The notes below the pieces were generated by a model, which did not search any database, had not been told where the DNA came from, and worked only from the letters and a program-made list of their open reading frames with translations. This document shows, piece after piece, positions 1-8,581 of a DNA stretch of 64,000 nucleotides. The position numbers and the translations under genes were made by a program. Position 1 is the first letter of the stretch, and every line of letters starts with the position of its first letter. This DNA comes from JANYLB01 sp963837715 (GTDB lineage Bacteria > Actinomycetota > Acidimicrobiia > IMCC26256 > JANYLB01), in NCBI GenBank assembly GCA_963837715.1, contig CAWIOF010000002.1, positions 930,001 through 994,000 of the forward strand, given 5' to 3'.

Positions 1-331
1 CCCGACCACGAGGTGATCGAGGCGGTGCGGCACGGCGACCCCGAGCTCGTGCGGGTCCCCGAGGAGACGCGCCGGCGCGACCTCGGCTACCCCCCGTTCG
101 GCGGCCTCGCCGAGGTCAGCGGAGCCGCCGCGGCGGTCGACGCCCTCGTCGCCGCGCTCCGGGGGGCCGAGGAGATCCGGGTGCTCGGTCCGGTCGAGGC
201 GGGTGTCGGCAAGCGGGCCTTGGCGCAGGCGCCCGACGTCGCGGCACCTCTGCGACGCGCTCGCGGGGTCGGTCCGCGAGGCCCGGGGCCACGGTCGGTT
301 GCGGGTCGAGGTGGATCCGTTGCGGGTCTGA
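1..331 (+). CDS. priA: Primosomal helicase PriA, C-terminal end (partial, frame broken)
   Basis: This is the 3' end of the replication-restart helicase PriA (primosomal protein N'); the rest lies upstream of the window. The visible part has the GYPPFGGLA stretch typical of the PriA C-terminal domain and ends in DPLRV before the TGA. Translation from base 1 reads well to about base 240 and then continues one frame later. Dropping one base from the GCGGCAC at about 241-247 joins the two parts as DVAHLCDAL, so I infer a surplus base in the sequence rather than a dead gene. It is followed closely by def, and priA-def-fmt-rsmB is a common actinobacterial order. Confidence 0.82.
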
Positions 332-339
332 CCCGCTGG

Positions 340-351
340 TATCCTGGCCGC
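340..351 (+). promoter_or_regulatory. Putative leaderless promoter of def
   Basis: TATCCT at 340-345 lies 6 nt before the GTG start of def, and no Shine-Dalgarno sequence is present. This matches the TANNNT -10 box spacing of leaderless actinobacterial mRNAs. No convincing -35 box is seen. Confidence 0.5.
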
Positions 352-897
352 GTGGACACGTATCCCATCCGCCAGTTCGGCGACCCCGTGCTCAAGCAGC
401 GGGCCCGTGAGGTCACCGAGCTCGACGGCGCGCTCGCCCGTCTCGTCGACACCATGTACGAGACGATGTACGACGCGGCCGGCGTCGGCCTCGCCGCACC
501 GCAGGTCGGGATGCAGAAGCGACTCTTCACCTACGACGTCGGCGAAGGTCCCCAGGTGATGGTCAACCCGGTCGTCGCCGAGACGTCGGGGGAGTGGAGC
601 CACGAAGAGGGTTGTCTCTCGGTCCCCGGGCTCTCGTTCGAGGTCGTGCGGGCCGAACGGGTCGTCGTGCAGGGGATCGACCTCGACGGCGACGAGGTGA
701 TCGTCGAAGACGACGACTTCCTCGGCCGCGTGTTCCTGCACGAGATCGACCACCTCGACGGCATCCTCGTGCTCGACCGGCTCGATGCCGATCAGCGCAA
801 GGTGGCCCTCCGGGAGCTGCGCGACCGTGAGCTCGTCGACGCCGGTCGTTTCGACAGCCCCTTCCCGCCCGCGTCGAGGAGCCGACCGCGACTCTGA
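352..897 (+). CDS. def: Peptide deformylase
   Basis: Peptide deformylase removes the N-formyl group from new proteins in the cytoplasm, using a metal held by one Cys and two His. All three family motifs are present: GVGLAAPQVG from residue 44, EEGCLSVPG with the ligand C88, and HEIDHLDG with H130, E131 and H134. At 181 residues it has normal length. The GTG at 352 is chosen because VDTYPIRQFGDPVL is the usual N-terminus and a -10 box sits just upstream. The same frame stays open upstream into priA only because of the priA frame break. The partner enzyme Fmt is encoded immediately downstream, so formylation and deformylation genes form a pair. Confidence 0.95.
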   Translation: MDTYPIRQFGDPVLKQRAREVTELDGALARLVDTMYETMYDAAGVGLAAPQVGMQKRLFTYDVGEGPQVMVNPVVAETSGEWSHEEGCLSVPGLSFEVVRAERVVVQGIDLDGDEVIVEDDDFLGRVFLHEIDHLDGILVLDRLDADQRKVALRELRDRELVDAGRFDSPFPPASRSRPRL

Positions 898-907
898 GGC
901 CGGCACC

Positions 908-1755
908 CTGCGACTGATCTACCTCGGGACACCGCACGACGCGGTGCCGCCGTTGCGAGCGCTGGTCGACGCCGGGCACGACATCGCCTTCGTGGTGACG
1001 CAGCCCGACCGGCGTCGGGGTCGCCGCACGGCCACCGAGCCGAGTCCGGTCAAGGCCGCGGCCACGGAGCTGGGCATCGAGGTCCGGACCCCGCAGCGAG
1101 CGCGCGAGCTCGTCGACGACGTCGCGGCCTCCGGCGCCGAGCTCGGTGTGGTCGTCGCGTTCGGCCAGATCCTGCCGACCGCACTGCTCGACGCCCTCCC
1201 GCTCGGATTCGTGAACCTGCACTTCTCGTTGCTGCCGCGCTGGCGCGGTGCCGCGCCGGTGGAACGGGCGATGCTCGCCGGCGACGCCGAGACCGGCGTC
1301 GCGGTGATGCGGGTCGAGGCCGGCCTCGACACCGGACCGGTCTTCGCCACCGTGCGGGTGCCGATCGGGCCCACGGTCACGGCCGGCGCGCTCCGGGAGC
1401 ACCTCGTGGCCGCAGGGACCGACCTGCTCGTGACGACGCTCCCCGACATCGCCGACGTCGGAACCCGTGCCGCAGTCGGGCGACGCCGACCTACGCGGAG
1501 AAGCTCACCGTCGAGGAGTTCCGCATCGATCCCGGCCACCCGGTCGCTGCGCTCGACCGGATCGTGCGGGCGGGCAACCCCCGGCCCGGCGCGTGGTTCG
1601 AGCTGGCCGGCAAGCGGGTGAAGGTGTGGCGGGCCCACGTCGACGGCGGCCGCCTGGTGCTCGACGAGGTGCAGCCCGAGGGCAAGGCGCGGATGGACGC
1701 GTCGGCCTGGCAGGCCGGGCTCCGGCTCGAGCTGCCCGAGTTCGGTATCGGGTGA
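908..1755 (+). CDS. fmt: Methionyl-tRNA formyltransferase (two frame breaks)
   Basis: Fmt formylates initiator Met-tRNA with 10-formyl-THF. The N-terminus reads (M)RLIYLGTP, the standard family start, but its first codon is CTG at 908 with GAGG 8 nt upstream; no ATG, GTG or TTG lies nearby in frame. Catalytic residues are visible: N103 and H105 in NLHFSLLP and D141 in LDTGP. The frame breaks near 1460 and near 1488. Removing one base at each place joins LPDIADV to EPVPQSGDA and then to TYAEKLTVEEFRID, and the gene becomes 281 codons plus stop. The C-terminal barrel domain ends at 1755, 10 bp before rsmB. Confidence 0.88.
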
Positions 1756-1765
1756 ACGGGCTCCG

Positions 1766-3097
1766 ATGACGGCGCGCGATCTCGCGATCGAAGCGCTCGT
1801 GCGGGTCGACGACGGCGCGTTCTCGAACCTGCTGCTGCCGACGCTCCTGCGGGGGAGCGGCCTCGACGGCCGCGACCGGGCGTTCGCGACCGACCTCGTG
1901 TACTCGACGCTGCGACAGCAGCGTGCGCTCGACCATCTCCTCGGGCCGCTCCTCAGCCGCCCGGTCGACGGTCTCGACCCCGATGCCCGGGCCGCGCTGC
2001 GCGTCGGGGCCTACCAACTGCGTCGCCGGGGTCGCCCCGCATGCGGCGGTCGGGGAGACCGTGACCGCGATCGGCCGGAGGAACCCGCGGGCGAAGGGAT
2101 TCGTCAACGCGGTCCTCCGTCGGCTCGCCGCCACCGGACCGCCGTGTCCAGCTGCCCTCGGGCGTCGACGTGGAGTCGGTGGCGATCCGCACCTCACATC
2201 CCGACTGGATCGCGGCCCGACTCATCGCCGACCTCGGCGTCGACGACGCCGTCGCCGTGCTCGAGTCCGACAACCGGCCGCCCGCGGTCACCCTGCGGGC
2301 CAACCCGCACCGCACCGACCCGACCCGTCTCGCCGGTGAGCTCGACGCGGCGGGGATCCGCGTCGAGGTCGGCGAGCTGCTCGCCGATGCGCTGACGGTC
2401 ACGGGCATCGGCGATCCGGCTGCACTCCCCGCGGTCGCCGAGGGACGGGCCACCCCCCAGGACCAGGCGAGCCAGGCCGTCGTGCTCGCGCTCGATCCGC
2501 AGCCCCGGCGACCGCGTGCTCGAGATCGCGGCCGCGCCGGGGGGGAAGACCACCGGGATCGCCGAGCGGGTCAGTGCAGACGGTCGTGTCGGGTCCGTGG
2601 TGGGCCTCGACGTCAACGCGGGACGTGTGGTGCGCATCGCCGAGGCCGCGGCCCGCCTCGGCCTCGACGCGGTGGTTCCGCTGGTGGCCGACGGGCGGGC
2701 CCTGCCGGTCCGCCCGGCGAGCTTCGACCGGGTCCTGCTCGACGCACCCTGTTCCGGACTGGGCGTGCTCCGACGCCGACCGGAGGCGCGCTGGCGGATC
2801 GAGGCCGACGCGCCGGAACTGCTCGCCCGGCTCCAACGCGAACTGCTCGAGGTGGCAGCGGCCGCGGTGCGCCCCGGTGGGGTGCTCGTGTACTCGGTGT
2901 GCACCCTCACCGCGGTCGAGACGTTGGGCGTCGACGCATGGGCCGAGACCGCGCTCGCCGACCTGGAGGCGCTCCCGCCACCGGGTCCGCCGTGGCGACC
3001 CCACGGTCGCGGCGCGCTGCTCCTTCCGAGCAGCGCCGGCACCGACGGCATGTTCGTCCTCCGCCTGCGTGCGCGTCCCACCCCTGGTTTAGGGTGA
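1766..3097 (+). CDS. rsmB: 16S rRNA m5C967 methyltransferase RsmB (three frame breaks)
   Basis: RsmB (Sun/Fmu) methylates a cytosine of 16S rRNA using SAM. The N-terminal part is the NusB-like RNA-binding domain (ARDLAIEALVRVDDGAF, then PHAAVGETV). The catalytic half has the SAM loop LEIAAAPGGKT, motif IV LLDAPCSGLG and the motif VI cysteine in YSVCTLT. Three breaks occur: in a G4 run at 2028-2031, near 2145, and in a C4 run at 2503-2506. Each is repaired by dropping one base, giving 442 residues, the usual family length. It follows fmt at 10 bp and precedes rpe. Two of the breaks lie in homopolymers, which favours sequencing error. Confidence 0.87.
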
Positions 3098-3176
3098 GAC
3101 GGAGCGGAATCGCCGGACGTGATCGAAGGACGTGAACTGGTGGGCGGTCGAGGCGATGCAGTGGGAGTCGACCACT

Positions 3177-3189
3177 TAGGCTGGCCCTC
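3177..3189 (+). promoter_or_regulatory. Putative leaderless promoter of rpe
   Basis: TAGGCT (3177-3182) stands 7 nt before the GTG of rpe and there is no ribosome-binding site. The same hexamer at the same distance precedes the nitroreductase gene. A -35 box is not recognisable. Confidence 0.45.
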
Positions 3190-3846
3190 GTGAAGATCGC
3201 ACCGTCGATCCTGTCCGCCGACTTCTCGGAGTTGGCCGCCGAAGTCGACCGCGTCACGGCCGAAGCCGACCTGCTCCACGTCGACGTCATGGACGGCCAC
3301 TTCGTACCCAACCTCACGATCGGTCCGCCGGTCGTGAAGTCGCTGCGCAAGCGGACCGAGCTCTACCTCGACTGCCACCTCATGGTCGACAACCCCGGCG
3401 TCCTCCTCGACGACTTCGCCGCGGCCGGCGCCGACGGGTGCACGATCCACGTCGAGCTCGGCGACCCGCGTCCCCTCTTCGAGCGCATGCGCGGGCTCGG
3501 CCTGCGGGTGGGCCTCACGCTCAACCCCGAGACGCCGCTCGACGCGGTCCTGCCGTTCATCGGCGACATCGACGTGCTGCTGTTCATGAGCGTCCATCCC
3601 GGGTTCGGTGGGCAGGCGTTCATCCCCGAGGTCCTCGACAAGGTCGCCGAGGCTCGTCGGATCGTCGACGAGCACCACCTCTCGGTCGAGCTCGAGATCG
3701 ACGGCGGGATCCACGTCGAGACCGCTCCTGCTGCGGCCGCCGCCGGGGCCGACATCCTGGTGGCGGGCAGCGCGATCTTCCGTTCCGACGACCCGGCCGC
3801 GGCCGCCCGTCGGATCCGGGAGGCGGCGTGGCCGACGTCATCCTGA
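3190..3846 (+). CDS. rpe: Ribulose-phosphate 3-epimerase
   Basis: Rpe interconverts ribulose 5-phosphate and xylulose 5-phosphate in the pentose phosphate pathway. The 218-residue TIM barrel is complete: APSILSADF at the start, HVDVMDGHFVPN with metal-binding His/Asp, a second conserved HLMV, MSVHPGFGGQ, and the phosphate-binding DGGI plus GADILVAGSAIF near the end. The GTG start gives the standard N-terminus MKIAPSILSAD. The last 19 bp overlap the next gene. Supplying ribulose 5-phosphate, a riboflavin precursor, fits its position ahead of the rib cluster. Confidence 0.96.
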   Translation: MKIAPSILSADFSELAAEVDRVTAEADLLHVDVMDGHFVPNLTIGPPVVKSLRKRTELYLDCHLMVDNPGVLLDDFAAAGADGCTIHVELGDPRPLFERMRGLGLRVGLTLNPETPLDAVLPFIGDIDVLLFMSVHPGFGGQAFIPEVLDKVAEARRIVDEHHLSVELEIDGGIHVETAPAAAAAGADILVAGSAIFRSDDPAAAARRIREAAWPTSS

Positions 3847-4757
3847 TCGCCGCGGCCGAGAGCGAGGTCGCGACGGAGCTCGAGCACAGCCTCTCGGTCG
3901 AGGGGTGGGATGTGTTCATCGCCCAGACCGGCGTCGACACGCTCGACCAGGCCCGCAAGCTCCAGCCCTCGGTCGCGATCGTCGACGCCGCGATCCCCGG
4001 ACGCGACGGGCTCGACGTGTGTGCCGAGCTCCGCCGCGATGTCCGCACCGTCAACTCCGCGGTGATCCTGCTCGGCTCCGCCGACGGGAGCGACAAGCTC
4101 CCGGGGTTCGCGGCGGGCGTCGACGACCACCTCGCGAAGCCGGCCGACCGGGCCGAGCTGGTTGCCCGCGTGCGGAGTCTGCTGCGGCGGACGAGCCAGA
4201 TGCGAGACCTCTCGCCACTCACGCACCTCCCGGGCAACTTCCGGATCGCGAGCGAGCTCGAACGACTCGTGTCCCACCCCGACGCGCGCTTCGCCGTGCT
4301 CTACGCCGACCTGAACGAGTTCAAGGCGTTCAACGACTACTACGGGTTCCTCCGCGGCGACGAGGTCATCAAGCTCACGGCCCGGATCCTGGTCGAAGCC
4401 CTCGCGCTCCATCCGGGGGAGCCGAGCTTCGCCGGCCACGTCGGTGGCGACGACTTCGTCCTGCTCAGCGATCCCGACGTCGCCGAGAAGGTCTGCATCG
4501 ATGCGATCCAGCGCTTCGACCGGTCCATCCCCGCCCTCTACGACGACACCGACGCCGCGAACGGCTACATCGAGGTCGCCGACCGGCGCGGCAACCTGCA
4601 CCGCTACCTCCTCACGTCACTCTCGATCGGCGTCGCGACCACCACCCAGCGCCCGATCCGGACGCAGTGGGAGGCATCGGTGATCGCGACCGAGATGAAG
4701 GCCCACGCGAAGCGCCATGGTCGCTCCGCGTTCGAGGTCGACCGTCGGGAGCGGTGA
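3828..4757 (+). CDS. Receiver-GGDEF domain protein, probable diguanylate cyclase
   Basis: A two-domain signalling protein of 309 residues. Residues 1-120 form a response-regulator receiver with the phospho-acceptor D53 (AIVDAAIPGRDG) and the conserved K104 (LAKP). The acidic pair that normally binds Mg2+ near residue 10 is replaced by AAAE, so phosphorylation may be weak or absent. Residues 135-300 form a GGDEF domain with the active-site motif GGDDF at 206-210; no RxxD inhibitory site precedes it. The GTG at 3828 starts inside rpe, so translation is probably coupled. c-di-GMP synthesis is inferred from the family; the GGDDF variant leaves activity uncertain. Confidence 0.85.
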   Translation: MADVILIAAAESEVATELEHSLSVEGWDVFIAQTGVDTLDQARKLQPSVAIVDAAIPGRDGLDVCAELRRDVRTVNSAVILLGSADGSDKLPGFAAGVDDHLAKPADRAELVARVRSLLRRTSQMRDLSPLTHLPGNFRIASELERLVSHPDARFAVLYADLNEFKAFNDYYGFLRGDEVIKLTARILVEALALHPGEPSFAGHVGGDDFVLLSDPDVAEKVCIDAIQRFDRSIPALYDDTDAANGYIEVADRRGNLHRYLLTSLSIGVATTTQRPIRTQWEASVIATEMKAHAKRHGRSAFEVDRRER

Positions 4758-4758
4758 A

Positions 4759-5256
4759 GTGGCCCCATCGACTCCCGGGCCGGCCGCCAAGGTCCTCACC
4801 GTGTCCGACGGTGTCATCGCGGGCACCCGCGACGACCGGTCCGGCGCCGCGCTCGTCGACCGCCTCGGCGCGGCCGGCTTCGACATCGTCGAGCAGCGGG
4901 CGGTGGCCGACGGGGTCGACTCGGTGGCCGACGCGCTCCGGGAGTTGACCGACGGCTTCGCGGGCCTGGTGGTGACCACCGGGGGGACCGGCTTCGGACC
5001 CCGCGACCTGACCCCCGAGGGGACCCGCGCTGCCATCGAACGGGAGGCCCCGGGCCTCGCCGAGGCGATCCGCGCCGCCAGCAACTCCGAGGGGAAGCCG
5101 TTCGGGATGCTCTCGCGGGGTGTGTGCGGCTCGATCGGCGCCGCCCTCGTCTGCAACGTCCCCGGCTCCGCCTCGGGCGCGGTCGAGGCCCTCGAGATCG
5201 TCCTCCCCGCCGTTCCCCACGCCCTCGACCTCCTCGCCGGCGGCCGCCCCCACTGA
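4759..5256 (+). CDS. mogA: Molybdopterin adenylyltransferase-like protein (MogA/MoaB)
   Basis: This 165-residue protein belongs to the MoaB/MogA family, which adenylylates molybdopterin during molybdenum cofactor synthesis. Diagnostic pieces are LTVSDGVIAGTRDDRSG at the N-terminus, the TTGGTGFGPRDLTPE loop, and CNVPGSASG. An in-frame ATG lies 42 bp upstream, but the GTG at 4759 is preferred: it begins one base after the stop of the GGDEF gene and removes an unconserved tail. No other molybdenum cofactor gene is in the window, so the specific role is inferred. Confidence 0.88.
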   Translation: MAPSTPGPAAKVLTVSDGVIAGTRDDRSGAALVDRLGAAGFDIVEQRAVADGVDSVADALRELTDGFAGLVVTTGGTGFGPRDLTPEGTRAAIEREAPGLAEAIRAASNSEGKPFGMLSRGVCGSIGAALVCNVPGSASGAVEALEIVLPAVPHALDLLAGGRPH

Positions 5257-5356
5257 TCCCGCTCTGCGCCTCGGCGCAGGCCGCTCGGGCCCGCTCGCCG
5301 ACCTGCGACGGAACCAGTCGTGCCGACGGCTCGCTTCGGCTCCCGTGGGGCGGTCA

Positions 5357-5378
5357 GAATTAGAACGTGTTCCAATTC
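5357..5378. promoter_or_regulatory. KstR-like palindromic operator upstream of the rib operon
   Basis: GAATTAGAAC-GT-GTTCCAATTC is a 10-2-10 inverted repeat with one mismatch. Bases 5361-5374 fit TNNAACNNGTTNNA, the site known for the TetR-family steroid/lipid regulator KstR. It overlaps where a -35 box would lie for the -10 at 5393, so a bound protein could block transcription. The regulator is unknown. The stretch 5257-5356 before it contains nothing I recognise. Confidence 0.45.
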
Positions 5379-5392
5379 CGGCCGGATCGGTG

Positions 5393-5398
5393 TACCCT
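5393..5398 (+). promoter_or_regulatory. Putative -10 box of the riboflavin operon
   Basis: TACCCT lies about 20 bp before the riboswitch, with a weak TTCCAA at 17 bp upstream as a possible -35. It is placed correctly to start transcription just before the aptamer. Confidence 0.4.
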
Positions 5399-5413
5399 GA
5401 GGACACAACTGAA

Positions 5414-5573
5414 TGTCCTCGGGGTAGGGGTGCAAGTCCCGACCGGCGGTGAGAGCCCGCGAACCCGGCGCAGCCAGCGTCCGGGTTGATCCGGTGAGAG
5501 AGCGGCGCAGCGGTATCGACCATCTCTGAATTCCGGAGCCGACGGTGAGAGTCCGGATGGGAGAGGACGGCCC
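5414..5573 (+). promoter_or_regulatory. FMN riboswitch (RFN element)
   Basis: The conserved RFN blocks are recognisable in order: GGGGTAGGGGTGCAAGTCCC, GACCGGCGGTGAGAGCCCGC, a variable GC-rich hairpin (about 5466-5490), TGATCCGGTGAGA, and GCCGACGGTGAGAGTCCGGA followed by GGGAGAGGACGGC. RFN aptamers bind FMN and turn down riboflavin genes. It lies 63 nt before ribD and would control the operon downstream. I see no clear intrinsic terminator after it, so control could be at translation or Rho-dependent; that part is inference. Confidence 0.93.
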
Positions 5574-5636
5574 GGCGTGCTGATCGCGCGCCGATTCGTC
5601 GTCGCCTGCCCGGATCCCGGGGCGGAAGGGACGACG

Positions 5637-6737
5637 ATGCGAGACGAGCTGGAGCTCATGGCGGAGGCGGCCGATGTCGGCTGGTCCGCGCGCCGTCGCA
5701 CCGCTCCGAATCCCTGGGTCGGGGCACTCGTCGTCGCCGACGGCGTGGTCGTCGGAACCGGGGCGACCGAACCGCCCGGCGGTGCCCACGCCGAGATCGT
5801 CGCGTTGCGGGCCGCGGGGGAGCACGCCCGGGGCGCCACCGTGTTCGCCACGCTCGAGCCGTGCTCGCACCAGGGGCGGACCGGGCCGTGCGCCGACGCC
5901 CTGATCGAGGCCGGGGTGGGCCGGGTCGTCGTCGCGCTCGAAGACCCCGACGCACGGGTCGCGGGCCAGGGGATCCAGCGGCTCCGCGCCGCCGGGATCG
6001 CCGTCGAGGTCGGGATCGGTGCCGACCGGGTCACGCACGACCTCGCGCCCTACCTGCACCACCGCCGCACCGGACGCGCCTTCGCAGTGGTGAAGACGGC
6101 CACGAGCCTCGACGGTCGCACCGCGGCCGCCGACGGATCGTCGCAGTGGATCACCGGACCCGCGGCTCGGGCCGACGGTCACGGACTGCGCGCCGACGCG
6201 CAGGCGGTGGTCGTCGGGTCCGGGACCGCGATCGCCGATCACCCGACGCTGACCGCCCGCGACTGCGATCCGGCACCGGCGCGCCAGCCGATGCGGGTCC
6301 TGCTCGACGCCCGAGGGAGGGTCCGGGCGACGGGCCCTCTGTTCGATCCGGAGGTCGCACCCACGCTCGTGGTGACCACCGCCGATGCCCCTGCGAACGC
6401 GGTCGACGGATGGCGGGCGGCAGGGGCCAAGGTCGAGGCCGTCGCACCGGCCGGGACCGACGGTGGTGTCGACCTCGCCGAGACCCTCGCGCTGCTCGGT
6501 CGTGAAGGCGTGCTCGAGGCGCTCTTCGAGGGTGGCGCGACGATCCACGCGTCGCTGCTGCGCGCCGACCTCGTCGACCGGATGGTCGCGTACACCGGGG
6601 GCGTGGTCCTGGGTTCCAAGGGTCTCGCCGCATTCGCCGGTCCCGGTCCGGCGACGCTCGCTGATGCATCCCGGTGGCGACTCGTCGACGCGACCGTCCT
6701 CGACGGCGACGCGCGGCTCACCTGGGAGCCGGCCTGA
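5637..6737 (+). CDS. ribD: Bifunctional riboflavin deaminase/reductase RibD
   Basis: RibD carries out the deamination and the side-chain reduction that follow GTP ring opening in riboflavin synthesis. Residues 1-145 are a cytidine-deaminase-like domain with zinc ligands in GGAHAEIVAL and EPCSHQGRTGPC. The rest is a dihydrofolate-reductase-like domain (VKTATSLDGRTA, SSQWITG, FEGGATIHASLL). At 366 residues it is full length. The frame is open upstream to a GTG at 5577, but ATG 5637 has GAAGGG at good spacing and gives the normal N-terminus MRDELELMAEA. Its TGA overlaps the ribE ATG. Confidence 0.95.
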   Translation: MRDELELMAEAADVGWSARRRTAPNPWVGALVVADGVVVGTGATEPPGGAHAEIVALRAAGEHARGATVFATLEPCSHQGRTGPCADALIEAGVGRVVVALEDPDARVAGQGIQRLRAAGIAVEVGIGADRVTHDLAPYLHHRRTGRAFAVVKTATSLDGRTAAADGSSQWITGPAARADGHGLRADAQAVVVGSGTAIADHPTLTARDCDPAPARQPMRVLLDARGRVRATGPLFDPEVAPTLVVTTADAPANAVDGWRAAGAKVEAVAPAGTDGGVDLAETLALLGREGVLEALFEGGATIHASLLRADLVDRMVAYTGGVVLGSKGLAAFAGPGPATLADASRWRLVDATVLDGDARLTWEPA

Positions 6738-7366
6738 TGTTCACGGGAATCATCGAGGAACTGGGAACGGTGCGGGCGATCGTCCCCCAGGAGGGTGGTG
6801 TGCGCATCGAGATCGACGCCACCACCGTCGTCGACGACGCGGAGTTGGGCGCGTCGATCGCGGTCAACGGCTGCTGCCTGACCGTGGTCGAGTTCGGACC
6901 CGACTGGTGGGCGGCCGACGCGATCGTCGAGACCCTCGACCGCACCACGATCGGGACGCTCGCGGTCGGCGATCCGGTGAACCTCGAACGGCCGGTCCGG
7001 CTCACCGATCGCCTGGGTGGTCACGTGGTGCAGGGCCACGTCGACGGTGTGGGGATGGTGGCCGAGCGGGAGCAGCTGCCCGACGGTTCGACCCGCCTGC
7101 GGGTCGACGTACCGGCCACGGTCCGGGCGGGGAGCCTGACCCGCTACGTGGTGGAGAAGGGATCGATCACGGTCGACGGCGCGAGCCTGACCGTGGCCGA
7201 CGTCGACGACGACGGGTTCGCCGTCGCGTTGATCCCTCACACGCTCGCGGTGACGACGCTCGGGGTCCGTCACCCGGGTGACACGGTGAACCTGGAAGTC
7301 GATGTGCTGGCGAAGTACGTGGAGCGGTTGCTCACGAGGAAGCGAGAACCCGATGCCGTTCAGTGA
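6737..7366 (+). CDS. ribE: Riboflavin synthase alpha chain
   Basis: Riboflavin synthase dismutates two 6,7-dimethyl-8-ribityllumazine molecules to riboflavin. The 209-residue protein has two lumazine-binding barrels: one starts MFTGIIEELG and contains NGCCLTV, and the second starts near residue 100 with GGHVVQGHVDG and contains KGSITVDGASLTV. The start codon overlaps the ribD stop as TGATG. The end overlaps ribBA by 14 bp. Spacing implies coupled translation within the rib operon. Confidence 0.95.
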   Translation: MFTGIIEELGTVRAIVPQEGGVRIEIDATTVVDDAELGASIAVNGCCLTVVEFGPDWWAADAIVETLDRTTIGTLAVGDPVNLERPVRLTDRLGGHVVQGHVDGVGMVAEREQLPDGSTRLRVDVPATVRAGSLTRYVVEKGSITVDGASLTVADVDDDGFAVALIPHTLAVTTLGVRHPGDTVNLEVDVLAKYVERLLTRKREPDAVQ

Positions 7367-8579
7367 GATCGAGCCCGCGGTCGCGGCGATTGCCCGCGGC
7401 GAGCTGGTGGTGGTGGTCGACGACGCCGATCGCGAGAACGAAGGCGACCTGATCATGGCCGCCGACAAGATCACGCCCGAAGCGATGGGCTTCATGGTCC
7501 GTCACACCAGCGGGGTGATCTGCATGCCGATGGTGGGTGAGCGCTGCGACGAGCTGCAGCTGCCGCTGATGGTGTCGAACAACACCGAGCAGCACCGCAC
7601 GGCGTTCACCGTGTCGGTCGACGCCCGGATCGGGACCACGACCGGCATCTCCGCGGCCGACCGCGCCACCACCGTCCGGACCCTGATCGACCCGCAGACC
7701 CGCCCCGACGATCTCGCCCGACCCGGTCACATCTTCCCGTTGCGCTACCGCGACGGTGGAGTCCTGAAGCGGGCCGGGCACACCGAGGCCGCGGTCGACC
7801 TGGCCCGGCTCGCGGGTCTGAATCCGGCCGGCGTGCTCGCCGAGGTCGTGAACGACGACGGCACGATGGCCCGGTTCCCCGAGCTCGAGGTCTTCGCCGA
7901 GGAACACGGGCTCCTCATGATCTCGATCGCCGACCTCGTCCGCCACCGGCGTCGGCGCGAGAAGTTGGTGAAGCGGGTCGCGGAGGCCCGGATCCCCACG
8001 AAGCACGGCGACTTCACCGCATACGTGTTCGGGTCGCTCCTCGACGACGTCGAGCACATCGCCTTCGTGCGGGGCGAGGTCGCGGGCAAGCAGAACGTGC
8101 TCGTGCGGGTGCACTCGGAGTGCCTCACCGGCGACGTGTTCGGTTCCCTTCGCTGCGACTGCGGGGTGCAGCTCGACACCGCGCTCGCGCAGGTCGCCGC
8201 CGAGGGCGAAGGGATCGTCGTGTACCTGCGGGGCCACGAAGGGCGCGGGATCGGCCTCGGCCACAAGATGCGGGCCTACCGACTCCAGGAAGAGGGTCGC
8301 GACACCGTCGAGGCGAACGAGGACCTCGGCTTGCCGATCGACTCGCGCGAGTACGGGATCGGCGCGCAGATCCTGGTCGATCTCGGCGTGACCACGATGC
8401 GCCTCATGACCAACAACCCGGCGAAGTACGGCGGCCTCGACGGTTTCGGCCTCGAGATCGTCGATCGCGTCCCCCTCGCCACCGTGCCGACCGCGGAGAA
8501 CATCGCGTACCTGCGGGCCAAGCAGCAGAAGATGGGTCACCTCCTCGACATCGAGGACGAGCAGTTGGGCGGGAGCTGA
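7353..8579 (+). CDS. ribBA: Bifunctional DHBP synthase / GTP cyclohydrolase II RibBA
   Basis: RibBA supplies both branches of riboflavin synthesis. Residues 1-200 are 3,4-dihydroxy-2-butanone 4-phosphate synthase, which acts on ribulose 5-phosphate (DDADRENEGDL, RHTSGVICMP, GHTEAAVDLARLAG). Residues 205-408 are GTP cyclohydrolase II with the zinc cysteines in SECLTGDVFGSLRCDCG and the loop RGHEGRGIGL. The ATG at 7353 gives MPFSEIEPAV; the frame is open slightly further upstream inside ribE. With ribD, ribE and ribH it completes the pathway except for the phosphatase step. Confidence 0.96.
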   Translation: MPFSEIEPAVAAIARGELVVVVDDADRENEGDLIMAADKITPEAMGFMVRHTSGVICMPMVGERCDELQLPLMVSNNTEQHRTAFTVSVDARIGTTTGISAADRATTVRTLIDPQTRPDDLARPGHIFPLRYRDGGVLKRAGHTEAAVDLARLAGLNPAGVLAEVVNDDGTMARFPELEVFAEEHGLLMISIADLVRHRRRREKLVKRVAEARIPTKHGDFTAYVFGSLLDDVEHIAFVRGEVAGKQNVLVRVHSECLTGDVFGSLRCDCGVQLDTALAQVAAEGEGIVVYLRGHEGRGIGLGHKMRAYRLQEEGRDTVEANEDLGLPIDSREYGIGAQILVDLGVTTMRLMTNNPAKYGGLDGFGLEIVDRVPLATVPTAENIAYLRAKQQKMGHLLDIEDEQLGGS

Positions 8580-8581
8580 CC

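Noticed and set aside
5264..5279. Terminator hairpin after mogA (CTGCGCC-TC-GGCGCAG)
   Set aside because: The loop has only two bases and no U-tract follows.
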